Assembly (NCBI RefSeq): GCF_009791395.1
Contig: NZ_WSZK01000030.1
Location: forward strand, 62,001 to 126,000
Length of the DNA: 64,000 bases
Origin: Halomarina oriensis
GTDB lineage: Archaea; Halobacteriota; Halobacteria; Halobacteriales; Haloarculaceae
Reading direction: 5' to 3'
A program made the position numbers and the translations under genes. The notes beneath the pieces are model-generated. The model ran no database searches. It had not been told where the DNA came from and worked only from the letters and a program-made list of their open reading frames with translations. Every line of letters starts with the position of its first letter. Position 1 is the first letter of the stretch. This document shows positions 53,489-63,102 of this stretch, in pieces.

Positions 53489-54142
53489 TCAGGACAGGGG
53501 TGCGCTGTCGTCGTCCTCGTACCAGCGCCAGAGCAGCACCGTCGCGTACGAACGGTAGGGTGTCCACGCCGCGCCGACGTCCCGCATCTCGGCGCGCGAC
53601 TCCGCGTCGTAGAGGTCCTCGATGGCCCGTCGGACCGCGAGGTCACCGAGCGGGAGGACGTCCTCCCGTCCCAGTGCGAACAGGAGGTACATCCGTGCCG
53701 TCCACGCGCCGACGCCGCGAATCTCCGTCAGGAGGTCGACGACCGCTTCGTCGTCGTGGTCCGCGAGACCGTCGCGCGAGTAGTCGCGTTCGTCGAACGC
53801 GTCGGCGATGTGGTGGAGGTACTCCACCTTGCCCGCCGAGAGCCCCGCCTCGCGCATCGCCTCGTCGTCCGCGGCGCGTATCGAGTCGGGCGTCACCTCG
53901 CCGTCGAGGACGTCCCAGAGACGCTCGCGGACGGCGTTCGCGGACGCGGTGGAGACCGACTGGTTGACGACGCTCACGACGATGCGCTCGAACTCGTCGT
54001 CGTAGACGGCCGCTTCGAGGTCTACGGGGCCGTATCGGTCCCACAGTTCGGCCATCACCGGGTCGCTCCGTAGTACCGACTCGGGGGTCCGTTCGGTCGT
54101 CTCCTCGTCGGACTCGCCGGTCGTCACGCCGTCGTCTGTCAT
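53489..54142 (-). CDS. DNA-3-methyladenine glycosylase II-like (HhH-GPD) protein
   Basis: This is a 217-aa base-excision repair glycosylase. It has the helix-hairpin-helix LTEIRGVGAWTARMYLLFAL followed by the catalytic Asp in LPLGDLAVRRAIEDLYD. The N-terminal region is FERIVVSVVNQSVSTASANAV. No FeS cluster Cys are present, as in AlkA-type proteins. It overlaps the downstream end of the cysE gene by 4 bases, so they may be co-transcribed. The likely role is removal of alkylated purines. Confidence 0.9.
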   Translation of the reverse strand: MTDDGVTTGESDEETTERTPESVLRSDPVMAELWDRYGPVDLEAAVYDDEFERIVVSVVNQSVSTASANAVRERLWDVLDGEVTPDSIRAADDEAMREAGLSAGKVEYLHHIADAFDERDYSRDGLADHDDEAVVDLLTEIRGVGAWTARMYLLFALGREDVLPLGDLAVRRAIEDLYDAESRAEMRDVGAAWTPYRSYATVLLWRWYEDDDSAPLS

Positions 54143-54729
54143 CGGTCCTCGTTGGGTTCCGAGGCAGGTGGGTGCTGTGGTACCGTCCCGTCGTCGCCGG
54201 TGTCGCTCGACTCGTCGCTCTCCGAGACCGGTCGGGCGGGGTTCCCGACCACGGTCACGCCGGGCGGGACGTCCCGGACGACCACCGCACCAGCGCCGAC
54301 GGTCGCCCCCTCACCGACGGTGATGTCACCGACGAGCGTCGCGTTCGCTCCCACCGTCACCCCGTCTTCGAGCGTCGGGTGGCGTTCGACCGGTTCGGGG
54401 TCGTCTCCGCCGAGCGTGACACCGTGATACATCTGGACGTCGTCGCCGATTTCGGCCGTCTCACCGACGACGACGCCCATCCCGTGGTCGACGAACACGC
54501 GGCGGCCGACGGTCGCACCGGGGTGAATCTCGACGCCGGTCAGTACGCGAACGAGGTGCGAGACGACGCGCGCGGCCAGCGGGTGGTCGGCATCGAGCAG
54601 TCGGCGGGCGATTCGATACCCCCAGACGGCGTGGAGACCGGGGTAGGTGAGCAGGACTTCGAGGCGGCTCTGCGCGGCCGGGTCGGTGTCGAGTGCGGTG
54701 TGGACGTCTTCGCGGATTCTATCGAGCAT
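54139..54729 (-). CDS. cysE: Serine O-acetyltransferase
   Basis: This is a 196-aa acetyltransferase making O-acetylserine for cysteine synthesis. An N-terminal helical segment (MLDRIREDVHTALDTDPAAQ) precedes a left-handed beta helix with CysE motifs: HPLAARVVSHLVRVLTGVEI, HPGATVGRRVFVDHGMGVVV (active-site His), MYHGVTLGG and HPTLEDGVTVGANATLVGDI. The C-terminal acidic tail is haloarchaeal. It lies upstream of the glycosylase gene, with a 4-base overlap. Confidence 0.93.
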   Translation of the reverse strand: MLDRIREDVHTALDTDPAAQSRLEVLLTYPGLHAVWGYRIARRLLDADHPLAARVVSHLVRVLTGVEIHPGATVGRRVFVDHGMGVVVGETAEIGDDVQMYHGVTLGGDDPEPVERHPTLEDGVTVGANATLVGDITVGEGATVGAGAVVVRDVPPGVTVVGNPARPVSESDESSDTGDDGTVPQHPPASEPNEDR

Positions 54730-54901
54730 CGTGGGTGGTGACTGTCGTGGGGTAGTCGAGTGGCGGGCGAACGGGCGAGGAGAGAGTCAACAGCGACAAC
54801 ACGGGCGCACGAGCGAGTGGTGAGCGGGCGACCGACGGCGACCGGTGCTGTCGCACATACCCGACGTTTCGGCGGTGCGGGCAAAAGGCTGGCGAGAACG
54901 G

Positions 54902-55318
54902 TCACCGGTCGGTCTCCGAGTCCTCTCTCCCGTTCTCGTTCGTCGCTCGCCAGGACGGTGGGATGGAGGCCGTCCAGTCGACGAGCGTGAACACCCACAG
55001 GAGACCGCCCTGCTCGGCGCTCCGACCGAACACGACGAACGTCGCCTCGCCGGCGGCCTTGCACCACAGCGGGTAGGCGAGCAGGTAGACGACGCCCAGC
55101 GCCGTCGGGACGTTCGTGGTCGGAACACCGACGGCCCAGTACGACACTGAACTCGCGTTCGCCACCACCGCGTTGGCCCAGACGAGGGCGACGACGAGCA
55201 CCGACAGGAGTGCGAACGCGTTTCGACGCTCCCGACGGAGCGACCGGCGGTGGACGAACGCGGCCACCGCCCCCGAGACGACCAGGAGTGGGACGTCCCA
55301 GACGCTGACGAGGGTCAC
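54902..55318 (-). CDS. Small multi-pass membrane protein, unknown
   Basis: This is 138 aa from a GTG at 55318 that overlaps the stop of the upstream epimerase gene (GTGA), hence co-translated with it. It has four hydrophobic segments, for example VPLLVVSGAVAAFVHRR and VLVVALVWANAVVA, plus a Trp-rich loop (WVFTLVDWTASIPPSW). No family that I recognise. The coupling suggests a role near the epimerase's pathway. Confidence 0.72.
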   Translation of the reverse strand: MTLVSVWDVPLLVVSGAVAAFVHRRSLRRERRNAFALLSVLVVALVWANAVVANASSVSYWAVGVPTTNVPTALGVVYLLAYPLWCKAAGEATFVVFGRSAEQGGLLWVFTLVDWTASIPPSWRATNENGREDSETDR

Positions 55319-56424
55319 AGGAGCCCCCGTTCCTTGCACCACGTGATGTAGTCCCAGAGGCCGTGTCGCGGGTCCTCGTAGACGAACTCGAACCCCTCCT
55401 CACGGAGCTTCCGGTTCGTGAACCAGAAGTCGTTCGTCAGGTACCGCGCCATCGACGCCGGGAACTTCGGCGTTCGCCCCTGCTCGCGGGCGCGTCGCTC
55501 CAGCGACGAGGCGAGACCCACCAGCCACCCCGCGACGGTCCGATAGACCGGCCACGGGAGCGGCACGCGTCGTCGCGGGAGTCCCAGCGACTCGGCGACG
55601 AACTCGACGAGTTCGTCCTGTCGAATCGGGTCACTGGTGACGTGGTAGGTCTCGCCGACGGTCCGCTCGCGGTGCTCGTGGACGAAGACGGCCGCCCGGA
55701 CGAGGTCCTCGACGTGGACACACGGGAACCGGAACTGTCGCTCGCGGGGGTAGATGGGGAAGACCAGTCCGGTCCCGACCTTCCGGTAGAGCAACAGCAG
55801 GTGGTAGATGCCGTACTGGTGGCGCGGTCCGTATATCGGGGCGGGACGGAGGACCGTCAGCGGCAGGTCCGTCTGTGCTCGGAGTTCGAACAGGGCCTCC
55901 TCCTGTCGTCGTTTCGACCGGCCGTACCGGTTGTGTGGGTCGTACGGTACGTCCTCCGTTGCGGGGGTGTCCCTGGTGACGTCGGTTCCGCCACAGACGC
56001 CGAGGGTGCTCCAGTGGACGAACTGGCCGACGTCGTTCGCGGCGGCCAGCGCACCGACGTTCCGCCCGCCCTCGACGTTCACGGCGTCGAGCGTCTCCCG
56101 CTCGGCGAAGTAGTCGAACAGGGACGCCGTGTGGAACACGACGTCGTAGGACTCCTCGAACAGCGGTTCCAGCGACGACCGGTCGGTCAGGTCCGCCGGG
56201 ACGAACCGTGCCCCGCTCTCTTCGAGGAAGTCCCCGTAGTAGCGATGCTGCGGTCGAGCGGTGCTCTCCTCGAGCGTCCCGTCGGCGTAGTACGAGCGTC
56301 GCTGTGCCCGTTCGAGGTCGGTGGCGACGACGTCCCAGCTCTCGCAGCGCTCGTCCAGTCGCTCGACGAGGTGACTCCCGACGAACCCACAGGCTCCCGT
56401 GACGAGTGCTCGCTTGTGACCCAC
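55315..56424 (-). CDS. NAD-dependent epimerase/dehydratase (extended SDR)
   Basis: This is 369 aa from the GTG at 56424 (VGHKRALVTGACGFVGSHLV). The nucleotide-binding TGACGFVGSH is at the N-terminus. YGRSKRRQEEAL carries the catalytic Tyr and Lys, and FVHWSTLGVCGG the Ser/Thr. It resembles 3-beta-HSD-like and sterol/isoprenoid-type SDRs (ARDxY variants), with VLRPAPIYGPRHQYGIYHLL. A ~45-residue C-terminus (RYLTNDFWFTNRKLREEGFE) is typical of that subgroup. The longer upstream frame is not conserved. The substrate is unknown. Confidence 0.88.
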   Translation of the reverse strand: MGHKRALVTGACGFVGSHLVERLDERCESWDVVATDLERAQRRSYYADGTLEESTARPQHRYYGDFLEESGARFVPADLTDRSSLEPLFEESYDVVFHTASLFDYFAERETLDAVNVEGGRNVGALAAANDVGQFVHWSTLGVCGGTDVTRDTPATEDVPYDPHNRYGRSKRRQEEALFELRAQTDLPLTVLRPAPIYGPRHQYGIYHLLLLYRKVGTGLVFPIYPRERQFRFPCVHVEDLVRAAVFVHEHRERTVGETYHVTSDPIRQDELVEFVAESLGLPRRRVPLPWPVYRTVAGWLVGLASSLERRAREQGRTPKFPASMARYLTNDFWFTNRKLREEGFEFVYEDPRHGLWDYITWCKERGLL

Positions 56425-56505
56425 GACCGTTCGTGGCGGTGTATGACAAGCGACCGTAAAAATCACCGTGTCGAGACCACCCCCGGCACGGCGGAAGCCC
56501 GCGGG

Positions 56506-57423
56506 TCAGAGCGGGAGCCCCGTCTCCAGGTGGTGTGCGATGGCGTACCCGCTCAGGAAGAGCACGCCGCCGACGTTCGTCAGCAGGTGGTCACCCTGTC
56601 GGATGTAGAAGACGCCGACGACCATCCCGGCGACGAGGACGCCGAGTCCGAGGACGACGCCGAGTAGACGCACGGTCGAGAGGGAGTCGGCCGTCGTCGT
56701 GTCCGAGGTTCCGTCCCGAGTCGCCGAGGCCCCCGGCCCGTGTGCGCTCTGGTCGACCCAGTTGCCGGCGACCGACCGGTGGGCGACGAGATACCCCCAC
56801 CACCCGGCGAACGCCGCGGCGAATATCAGCGCCCCCTGTCGTCCCGGCGACCAGACGACGGCGTCCTCGATACAGCGCGTACCGCAGGCCCAGATGAACC
56901 CCGACGAGAGCGACGCCGAGGTGAGGAGCATCCCGGCACCGAACCCGGCCCACTGCAGTCGGGAGATGTCCTCCTCGGTGGCCGGGGAGCGACCGACCCC
57001 CCTGACCGAGTCCAGCAGCGGTTCGAAGAACGACCCTCCCAACCCGTCGCGGTTGACCCCGACGTGGGCGACGATGTAGCCGCCGATACTGCTCACTCCC
57101 GCGACCGCTGCACGCGTGAGACTCGGGTCGAGGACGGTCAGGGAGAACTGCGTGACCCCCCAGGCGATACCGACGACACCGCCGACGACGAGGCCCCCTC
57201 GAACGACCACCTCGACGGCCCTCCGGTCGCCGCTCGGACGGGTGGGGACGCCCGAGTCGGCCCCTCGCTGTGACAGTGCGTAGCCGAGCACGAAGAGGGC
57301 GAACCCGAGCGTCACCCACCCCACGCTCCCGTCGAACGCCATCAGTCCGACGACGGCCGAGCCGGTTGCGATGACCACGCTGCCGGCGACGACGGCACCG
57401 AACTGCCGGGCGACCTGTGTCAT
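56506..57423 (-). CDS. Multi-pass membrane protein, unknown
   Basis: This is 305 aa with about eight transmembrane helices. The two halves look related. GYALSQRGADSGV at about residues 46-60 resembles GYIVAHVGVNRDG and GYLVAHRSVAGN, and GYAIAHHLETGLPL closes the protein. The recurring phrase G-Y-x-[VLI]-[AS]-[HQ]-x points to an internal four-fold repeat. Function is unknown. It lies between an SDR gene and another membrane protein gene on the same strand. Confidence 0.72.
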   Translation of the reverse strand: MTQVARQFGAVVAGSVVIATGSAVVGLMAFDGSVGWVTLGFALFVLGYALSQRGADSGVPTRPSGDRRAVEVVVRGGLVVGGVVGIAWGVTQFSLTVLDPSLTRAAVAGVSSIGGYIVAHVGVNRDGLGGSFFEPLLDSVRGVGRSPATEEDISRLQWAGFGAGMLLTSASLSSGFIWACGTRCIEDAVVWSPGRQGALIFAAAFAGWWGYLVAHRSVAGNWVDQSAHGPGASATRDGTSDTTTADSLSTVRLLGVVLGLGVLVAGMVVGVFYIRQGDHLLTNVGGVLFLSGYAIAHHLETGLPL

Positions 57424-57495
57424 TGGTCGTCGTTCACCGTCGGTGACGTAAACCGTTGGGTCGTCTCGGCCCCCGCTCGGTCGCTCGACGCCCCG

Positions 57496-59007
57496 TCATA
57501 TGCTGAGGACGATGGAGGTCCCGAGTCCGAGAGCCGAGAGTCCGATGGACACGATGTCGATGGCCACGACGGAGAAGAGAACCTGTTCGCCGATGGGCCA
57601 CTCCGGGGCTTCCTCGTACGCCGCGATGACCTCCAGGTTGTCCCGCGGGTCGTCGTTCCCCTCGATCTCTCGTCGGATGCACTCGCGTTTCTCCCGCACC
57701 ATCTTCTTGTGGATGGTCCAGAACGACAGGTAGAGCCACAGCGCCAGGACGACGACGTAGACGAACACCGGGAGCCAGTAGCTGAGCATCCACAGCAACT
57801 CGTTCTCGGTGACGAGCGGGTCCCGCAACCCCTGAACGAGCAGTCGATACGACAGGTACGCGAGCGCCAGGACGAGTATCGTGTTGACTCGCGTTGCGAA
57901 CGTCCCGAAGTCCTCGAACCCGCCCGCCGAGTCGAGAGAGTCGGGCCTGTACGAGAGCGGAATCACCTCCAGGGGCAGGTCGTCGTCTCCGCCGACCGGC
58001 GTCGGCCGTTCGCGCGTCGGGTCGCCCATCGAATCGTCGAACAGTCGCCGCAGGAACCGAATCAGGAGGACGAACTGGACCGCTAGGACGGTTATCAGGA
58101 GGTTCCCGAGGAACACGACGACGTACGTGACCGGCGACCCGGTGTTGAACGGGCCGTTCCCCTGGGCGTAGAGGAAGAGGAACTGCGCGACGAACAGCAC
58201 CGCGATGAGGACGACCTTCGGGGACGTCGTGGCCGCCTTCAGGTCGTCCAGACTGGCCCGATACGCTCCGGCGTACTCCTCGGAGAGGTGCCCGTTCGTC
58301 GGGAGCGTCTCCAGGAGGGTGTACGTCCGCAACATCCCGTCGTAGATGAGCGGCCCACCCAGATACAGCAACAGGACGTACGCGGAGGCGTAGAGCACGT
58401 TCGACGGTGACTCCGTGTGTGTGCCACTGACGACGAGATACACCGAGTACGCGGTTGCGAGGACCAGCAGGAGAGCACCGGAGTAGTAGACGACGAACTG
58501 TGCGACGGGCGGCCCCTCCGGTCGGTCGTCGACGAGTCTCGAGAACGTCCAGAGGATGACCAACCAGAGGAGACCGAATCCGACGAGCACCAGTTCGTTC
58601 GCCGCGAGGCCGTCGACGTCCCTGTCGAAGACCGGCAGTTCGGACAGCGGGGCGAGTCCCACCTCGAAGAACTCCGGCAACGCGGCGAGCACCACCGCGA
58701 GGCCGAGGACCACCAGCGGCGAGTAGCGATACGCTGTGGCGGCGAGGTCCGACCAGGTCTCCAGTACGGGAACCCGGTTCAACACCGGTAGCCCCTCCCC
58801 ATCGAACTCGAAGAACAGCTCCCTGTGGTCCCGCTCGTTCCGCTCGTCCGACTCACCTCCCAGAGCCGCCGGAAGCGGACAGAACTGGTGGAGGTACGTC
58901 GGGTTCGAGTCGGTACCTCGATGCCACCCCGACCCGCTTCGCTCCCGAGAGCGGGGGGTGGACGAGGCGACGACCCCTCCGTCGGACCGCTCGTCTTCGT
59001 CCATCAC
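57496..59007 (-). CDS. Large multi-pass membrane protein, unknown
   Basis: This is 503 aa with about nine helices. After an acidic/Ser-Arg N-terminus (to about residue 80), helices alternate with long cytosolic loops. There is a prominent linker (DDSMGDPTRERPTPVGGDDD) in the middle and a basic stretch (HKKMVREKRECIRREIEGND) near the C-terminus. I see no transporter signature or enzyme motif. GC and codon use are like the core. Confidence 0.7.
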   Translation of the reverse strand: MMDEDERSDGGVVASSTPRSRERSGSGWHRGTDSNPTYLHQFCPLPAALGGESDERNERDHRELFFEFDGEGLPVLNRVPVLETWSDLAATAYRYSPLVVLGLAVVLAALPEFFEVGLAPLSELPVFDRDVDGLAANELVLVGFGLLWLVILWTFSRLVDDRPEGPPVAQFVVYYSGALLLVLATAYSVYLVVSGTHTESPSNVLYASAYVLLLYLGGPLIYDGMLRTYTLLETLPTNGHLSEEYAGAYRASLDDLKAATTSPKVVLIAVLFVAQFLFLYAQGNGPFNTGSPVTYVVVFLGNLLITVLAVQFVLLIRFLRRLFDDSMGDPTRERPTPVGGDDDLPLEVIPLSYRPDSLDSAGGFEDFGTFATRVNTILVLALAYLSYRLLVQGLRDPLVTENELLWMLSYWLPVFVYVVVLALWLYLSFWTIHKKMVREKRECIRREIEGNDDPRDNLEVIAAYEEAPEWPIGEQVLFSVVAIDIVSIGLSALGLGTSIVLSI

Positions 59008-59118
59008 CGGACAGTGTGATACGATAGCATATATAACAACGCGTCGTCGCCACTGCCGGTTCGGGCGGTCGATGGCGCTCTAGCCACGAGCGACCGGCCC
59101 GTCCGTCGTCGCTCGGAC

Positions 59119-60375
59119 TCAGCCGTCGACGACGTCGTGGATGCTCAGGTGGGTGACCGGCACCCCCGTCGGCCCACCGTCGGCCCGAGACAGTGCGCTC
59201 GTCAGCGCGTCGAGGTACTCGTCGACCCTCACGTCGTCGTCACCGTCGGCGTGGGTCGGTCCCGCGACCGAACGATACCGCTCCGGGAGCGACTCGCTGG
59301 GGGTGGGGCCGTCGTCGAGGACGTGCATCCAGACGGCGACGGTGGCCACCAGATACGCCCGCGCCGTCTCGGCCGGGTCGTCGACGGACGGTATCGTCTC
59401 CAGATACTGGACCGCCGGGAACGCGTCGACGTCGACGTGCCGGTCGACCCACTCCCGAACCGCCGCCTCGTCGGCATCGGCCGTCAGGTCGTCGGCCGCT
59501 CGCGTGCAGATGGACCGTTCGGCGGCGGCGATGTCGTGGAAGACGTTACCGACGACGACGGCGTCCGCGCCGGCCGCCAGCATCGCCCGTGCGTTCTCCC
59601 GCGAGTCGAGACCACCTCCGTACCAGAGCCGTGACCACGTCGTCGCGTCCCGGATCGCGTCGAGCGTCGCCGCGGCCTCCTCGCCGCCGAACGTCCCGGA
59701 GTATTCGAGGTAGAGAATCTCGCTTTCGAGGTGTCGCTCCGCGGCCATCGCCCGCTGGCGGGCCTCCTCGACGGTGAGGCAGTCCGAGGCGGTGACGTTG
59801 GCCTCCCGCGCCGCCGCGCTGTCGGGGTTCTGGATGATGTAGGCCTCGAACACCGCCTCGTGGAGCAGCCACGACGTCAGGAAGTCGGCGAGTCGGTCCG
59901 AGACGGCGTCGGGTGTCCAGCGGGGGAGCACGCCGTCGAGCGTCTCGGGAGCCAGCGACTCACGGATGTACTCGATCCCCTCGCCGAGCGTGCCGACGAG
60001 CGCGTTCGAGTCGCCGTTGAGCACCTCGGGGACGGCGAGGAACGTCGCGCTCTCGATGGTGGTCGAACTCACGTGCTGTGCGCCGCTGGGTTCGTGAATC
60101 GTCGGCTTCGGTGTCCACTCCAAGAGGTGGAACGTCTCCTCCGTCGTCCGCTGGTCGACGCTCCGTGACCCGCCGACCGAGAGGACGTCCGTGTGCTGGA
60201 GGTAGAGCGGATACAACACGGGGAGCAGCTTCTCCGGTTCCGGGTCGACCTTGGTCACGTGTGACCACTCGCTCGGAACGGGGTTCGAGTCGACTCTGAA
60301 CAGGTGACGGCCGGCGATTCCGACCGCACCCCCCACGGTCCGGGCCACCCCCAGAACGGAGCTGTCACGCGTCAT
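59119..60375 (-). CDS. Geranylgeranylglyceryl phosphate synthase (PcrB/GGGPS)-like protein
   Basis: This is 418 aa from the ATG at 60375. The TIM-barrel pattern of GGGPS/PcrB enzymes is readable as VTKVDPEPEKLLPVLYPLYL, HTDVLSVGGSRSVDQRT, then ILYLEYSGTFGGEEAAATLD, LWYGGGLDSRENARAMLAAG and ADAVVVGNVFHD. It would transfer a C20 or longer prenyl group to sn-glycerol-1-phosphate, or use another acceptor. The barrel is interrupted by ~100 extra residues, and the C-terminus (110 aa, helical) is not part of the family. It is longer than the usual ~230-260 aa, so it could be a diverged paralog. It is divergent from the next gene. Confidence 0.8.
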   Translation of the reverse strand: MTRDSSVLGVARTVGGAVGIAGRHLFRVDSNPVPSEWSHVTKVDPEPEKLLPVLYPLYLQHTDVLSVGGSRSVDQRTTEETFHLLEWTPKPTIHEPSGAQHVSSTTIESATFLAVPEVLNGDSNALVGTLGEGIEYIRESLAPETLDGVLPRWTPDAVSDRLADFLTSWLLHEAVFEAYIIQNPDSAAAREANVTASDCLTVEEARQRAMAAERHLESEILYLEYSGTFGGEEAAATLDAIRDATTWSRLWYGGGLDSRENARAMLAAGADAVVVGNVFHDIAAAERSICTRAADDLTADADEAAVREWVDRHVDVDAFPAVQYLETIPSVDDPAETARAYLVATVAVWMHVLDDGPTPSESLPERYRSVAGPTHADGDDDVRVDEYLDALTSALSRADGGPTGVPVTHLSIHDVVDG

Positions 60376-60636
60376 TGGTGCGATAAGCGCGAGTGTCACA
60401 CATAACAGCCCCGAAACCGACCACGCCCCCACCGACGGAGGGTGAGCGAGAGTCTGGCGCTTCCGTGTCGTCCGAGTACACCGACGCTCGTCGGCCGGGG
60501 CGACACTCACCACTCCGGAGATAGGAGCGTTGATTAGGGGCCTGACCCACCGGCCAGTATGACCAGCATCGGAACCGACCCGACTGCCCCACACCCGCTC
60601 CGGGCGGTCACTGCGAGCGCTCGGTGATTCCGTAGC

Positions 60637-61878
60637 ATGACTACGCACGTCGACTCCCCACCCCGGTCGGCCGTGGCTCGCGTCGCCAGCGTCGCCGCGG
60701 ACAGCGACCTCCTCCCCCTCTCTCTCCGGTCGGTACTGGGCTACTACGCGGAGACCGGCGTCTTCGACTACGACTCGCTCACGCTCAAGCGCTACGTGGA
60801 CCGGACCGTCGAGGAACTCCTCACCGCGGCGTACCGGGCGGTCGAACGGTCCATCGCGGACGTCGTCGACGAACCTCCTTCGGCCATCGAGTTCGCCTAC
60901 GATACGAAGCTGACACTGCCCGCGGAACTCACGCTCGGCCGGGTCTACCAGCGAGCGGTCGACGAGACGCCGGCGGCGTTCAACCCGGTGACGCTCTCCG
61001 TCAGGACGCCGCTCGTCGAGTACGTTCGCTCTCCCTTCGACGACGAGTACGAGCGGAGACGGCTCCGCATGTACCGAGAGCAGTACGCCGCCGTCCTCGA
61101 CGAGGTCGAACGGGCCGAGGCGATGACCGAACTGGTCGTCGAGGCGTTACTCGACGGCGACATGCGCGACGCCATCAACGACGACGAGTACGACGACTTC
61201 GAGGTCGAAGGACCGACGGGCGACCTCTCGACGCCCGAAATCGCCGTCGTCGCCCAGGAGACACTGGCGGCACGCGTCGAGGCACAGTTCGAGACGTTCC
61301 CCGACGAGGTCAGGGCGGCCTACGAGCGGGCGGTCACCGTCTCCGAACGCCACCAGGACGACGACCCCCGGTTCCGCGAGATCGCCGAGCGGGCCGCGAC
61401 GGACGCCGACGCGGCCGCGACCGATATCCGCGAGGAGTACAAACACGCCCCGTTCGACGACGACGGGCCGCTGTTCGCCCCCGAACACGGCGACCTCCCG
61501 TACTTCACGACCCAGTACGGTCGCGTCGGCGTCATCTACGCGGGGATGATCGAGATGTACCGGGCGGTCGGTATCGACATCGACGCCGGCTTCGAGGAGT
61601 CCATCATCCTCGCCATCGTCGGCGCACAGATATGGCTCGACGACGTCGACGACTTCCCCGAGGACCTGGCGGACCGACAGCTGACCCCCGCCACCGCGGA
61701 GTACTGGCTCGCCGACTCCGACGGCGAAGCCTACGACCGAATCGTCGACATCGCGGTCCGTTACCTCGACGCGGCGAAGGCCGCCGCGACGGCCTCAGAC
61801 TCGACGCTCACCGGTATCGCCGTCGAGTACATCCTGCGCTCGGGTGCCCCCGAGAGCCTGCCCGGAAGCCGCGAGTGA
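60637..61878 (+). CDS. Helical protein with prenyl-synthase-like Asp-rich motif
   Basis: This is 413 aa, almost entirely helical and acidic. Near the C-terminus SIILAIVGAQIWLDDVDDFP resembles the Asp-rich region of isoprenoid synthases, with a preceding GVIYAGMIEMYRAVGID. An upstream partner motif is not clear (candidate DDEYDDFEVE at residue about 180). It is transcribed divergently from the GGGPS-like gene across 261 bases, which makes a shared isoprenoid-lipid role attractive. The alternative is an unrelated helical protein. I do not know the family. Confidence 0.68.
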   Translation: MTTHVDSPPRSAVARVASVAADSDLLPLSLRSVLGYYAETGVFDYDSLTLKRYVDRTVEELLTAAYRAVERSIADVVDEPPSAIEFAYDTKLTLPAELTLGRVYQRAVDETPAAFNPVTLSVRTPLVEYVRSPFDDEYERRRLRMYREQYAAVLDEVERAEAMTELVVEALLDGDMRDAINDDEYDDFEVEGPTGDLSTPEIAVVAQETLAARVEAQFETFPDEVRAAYERAVTVSERHQDDDPRFREIAERAATDADAAATDIREEYKHAPFDDDGPLFAPEHGDLPYFTTQYGRVGVIYAGMIEMYRAVGIDIDAGFEESIILAIVGAQIWLDDVDDFPEDLADRQLTPATAEYWLADSDGEAYDRIVDIAVRYLDAAKAAATASDSTLTGIAVEYILRSGAPESLPGSRE

Positions 61879-61947
61879 CCCGAACGCCGTTCCGACGGAA
61901 GACACGTATTCGACCACCGAAGCGTTCGTGGGACCGAAACGCGTGGC

Positions 61948-63102
61948 TTAGAAGCCTTTCCCCAGCAGTTCGCGGGCGATGATGTTCTTCTGGATTTCGG
62001 TGGTGCCCTCGTAGATCTGCGTGATCTTCGCGTCGCGGTAGAGGCGTTCGGCGTCGAAGTCGTTGACGTAGCCCGCCCCACCGTGAATCTGGACGCACTC
62101 GTTGGCGGCGTCGACGGCGACGCGGGAGGCGTACTCCTTGGCCATCGAGGCGAGCGTCGTCAACTGGTCGTCGGAGTTGTCGACCGACCACGCGCTCTTG
62201 TAGGTGAGCTGACGGGCGGCCTCGGTGCGGGTGTGGATGTCCGCGAGCTTGTGCTGGATGGCCTGGAAGTCGCCGATGGGCTTGCCGAACTGCTCGCGCT
62301 CCTTGGCGTACTCCAGCGCACGGTCACACGCGCCCTTGGCGATGCCGACGCCCTGCGCGGCGACCATCGTCCGGGTGACGTCGAAAAACTGCATGAGCTG
62401 GAGGAACCCCATGCCGCGCGTGCCGACGAGGTTCTCCTCGGGGACACGCAGGTCGTCGAAGATGAGTTCCGCGGTGTCGCTGGCGCGGATGCCGAGTTTC
62501 CCCGTGATCTTCTCGGCGGTGAAGCCGTCGCGGTCGGACTCGACGACGATCTGAGAGAAGCCGTTGTAGCGGCCCTCTGCTTCGGGGTCGGTCTTACACA
62601 TGACGACGAAGAAATCCCCCACGGAGCCGTTGGTGATCCACATCTTGTTGCCGTTGAGGACCCACTCGTCGCCGTCTTTCTCGGCGGTCGTGGAGACCGA
62701 CGAGACGTCGGAACCGGTGTCGGGTTCGGAGATAGCCGCGCCCATGATGGCCTCGCCCATCGCCACGGGTTCGAGGTACTGCTCTTTCTGTTCTTCCGTC
62801 CCGAACTCCATGATGGCGTCCGACCCGAACGTCGTCGCCGTAATCGAGAGGGCGATACCGGGGTCGACGGCGAACATCTCCTCGACGATGAGGGCGGTTT
62901 CGAGGGCGTTGTAGCCCGCACCACCGTACTCCATCGGGATGTTCGCGCCGGTCAGACCCATCTCGGCGGCCGTCTCCAGCACCTCGTGGGGGAACTTCTC
63001 CTCGACGTCGTACTCCTGGGCGACGGGCGCGATCTCGTTCTCCGCGAAGCGGCGGACCTCCTCTTTGATCTGTTTCTGCTCGTCGCTGAGTTGATAGTCC
63101 AT
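61948..63102 (-). CDS. Acyl-CoA dehydrogenase
   Basis: This is a 384-aa FAD enzyme from the ATG at 63102 (MDYQLSDEQKQIKEEVRRFA). It has the N-terminal helical domain with IPMEYGGAGYNALETALIVE, the FAD-contact WVLNGNKMWITNGSVGDFFV, EPDTGSDVSSVSTTAEKDG and a catalytic Glu in IYEGTTEIQKNIIARELLG. It introduces the alpha-beta double bond in fatty acyl-CoA during beta-oxidation or a related pathway. It is divergent from a 3-hydroxyacyl-CoA dehydrogenase, so the two belong to the same pathway. Confidence 0.95.
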   Translation of the reverse strand: MDYQLSDEQKQIKEEVRRFAENEIAPVAQEYDVEEKFPHEVLETAAEMGLTGANIPMEYGGAGYNALETALIVEEMFAVDPGIALSITATTFGSDAIMEFGTEEQKEQYLEPVAMGEAIMGAAISEPDTGSDVSSVSTTAEKDGDEWVLNGNKMWITNGSVGDFFVVMCKTDPEAEGRYNGFSQIVVESDRDGFTAEKITGKLGIRASDTAELIFDDLRVPEENLVGTRGMGFLQLMQFFDVTRTMVAAQGVGIAKGACDRALEYAKEREQFGKPIGDFQAIQHKLADIHTRTEAARQLTYKSAWSVDNSDDQLTTLASMAKEYASRVAVDAANECVQIHGGAGYVNDFDAERLYRDAKITQIYEGTTEIQKNIIARELLGKGF

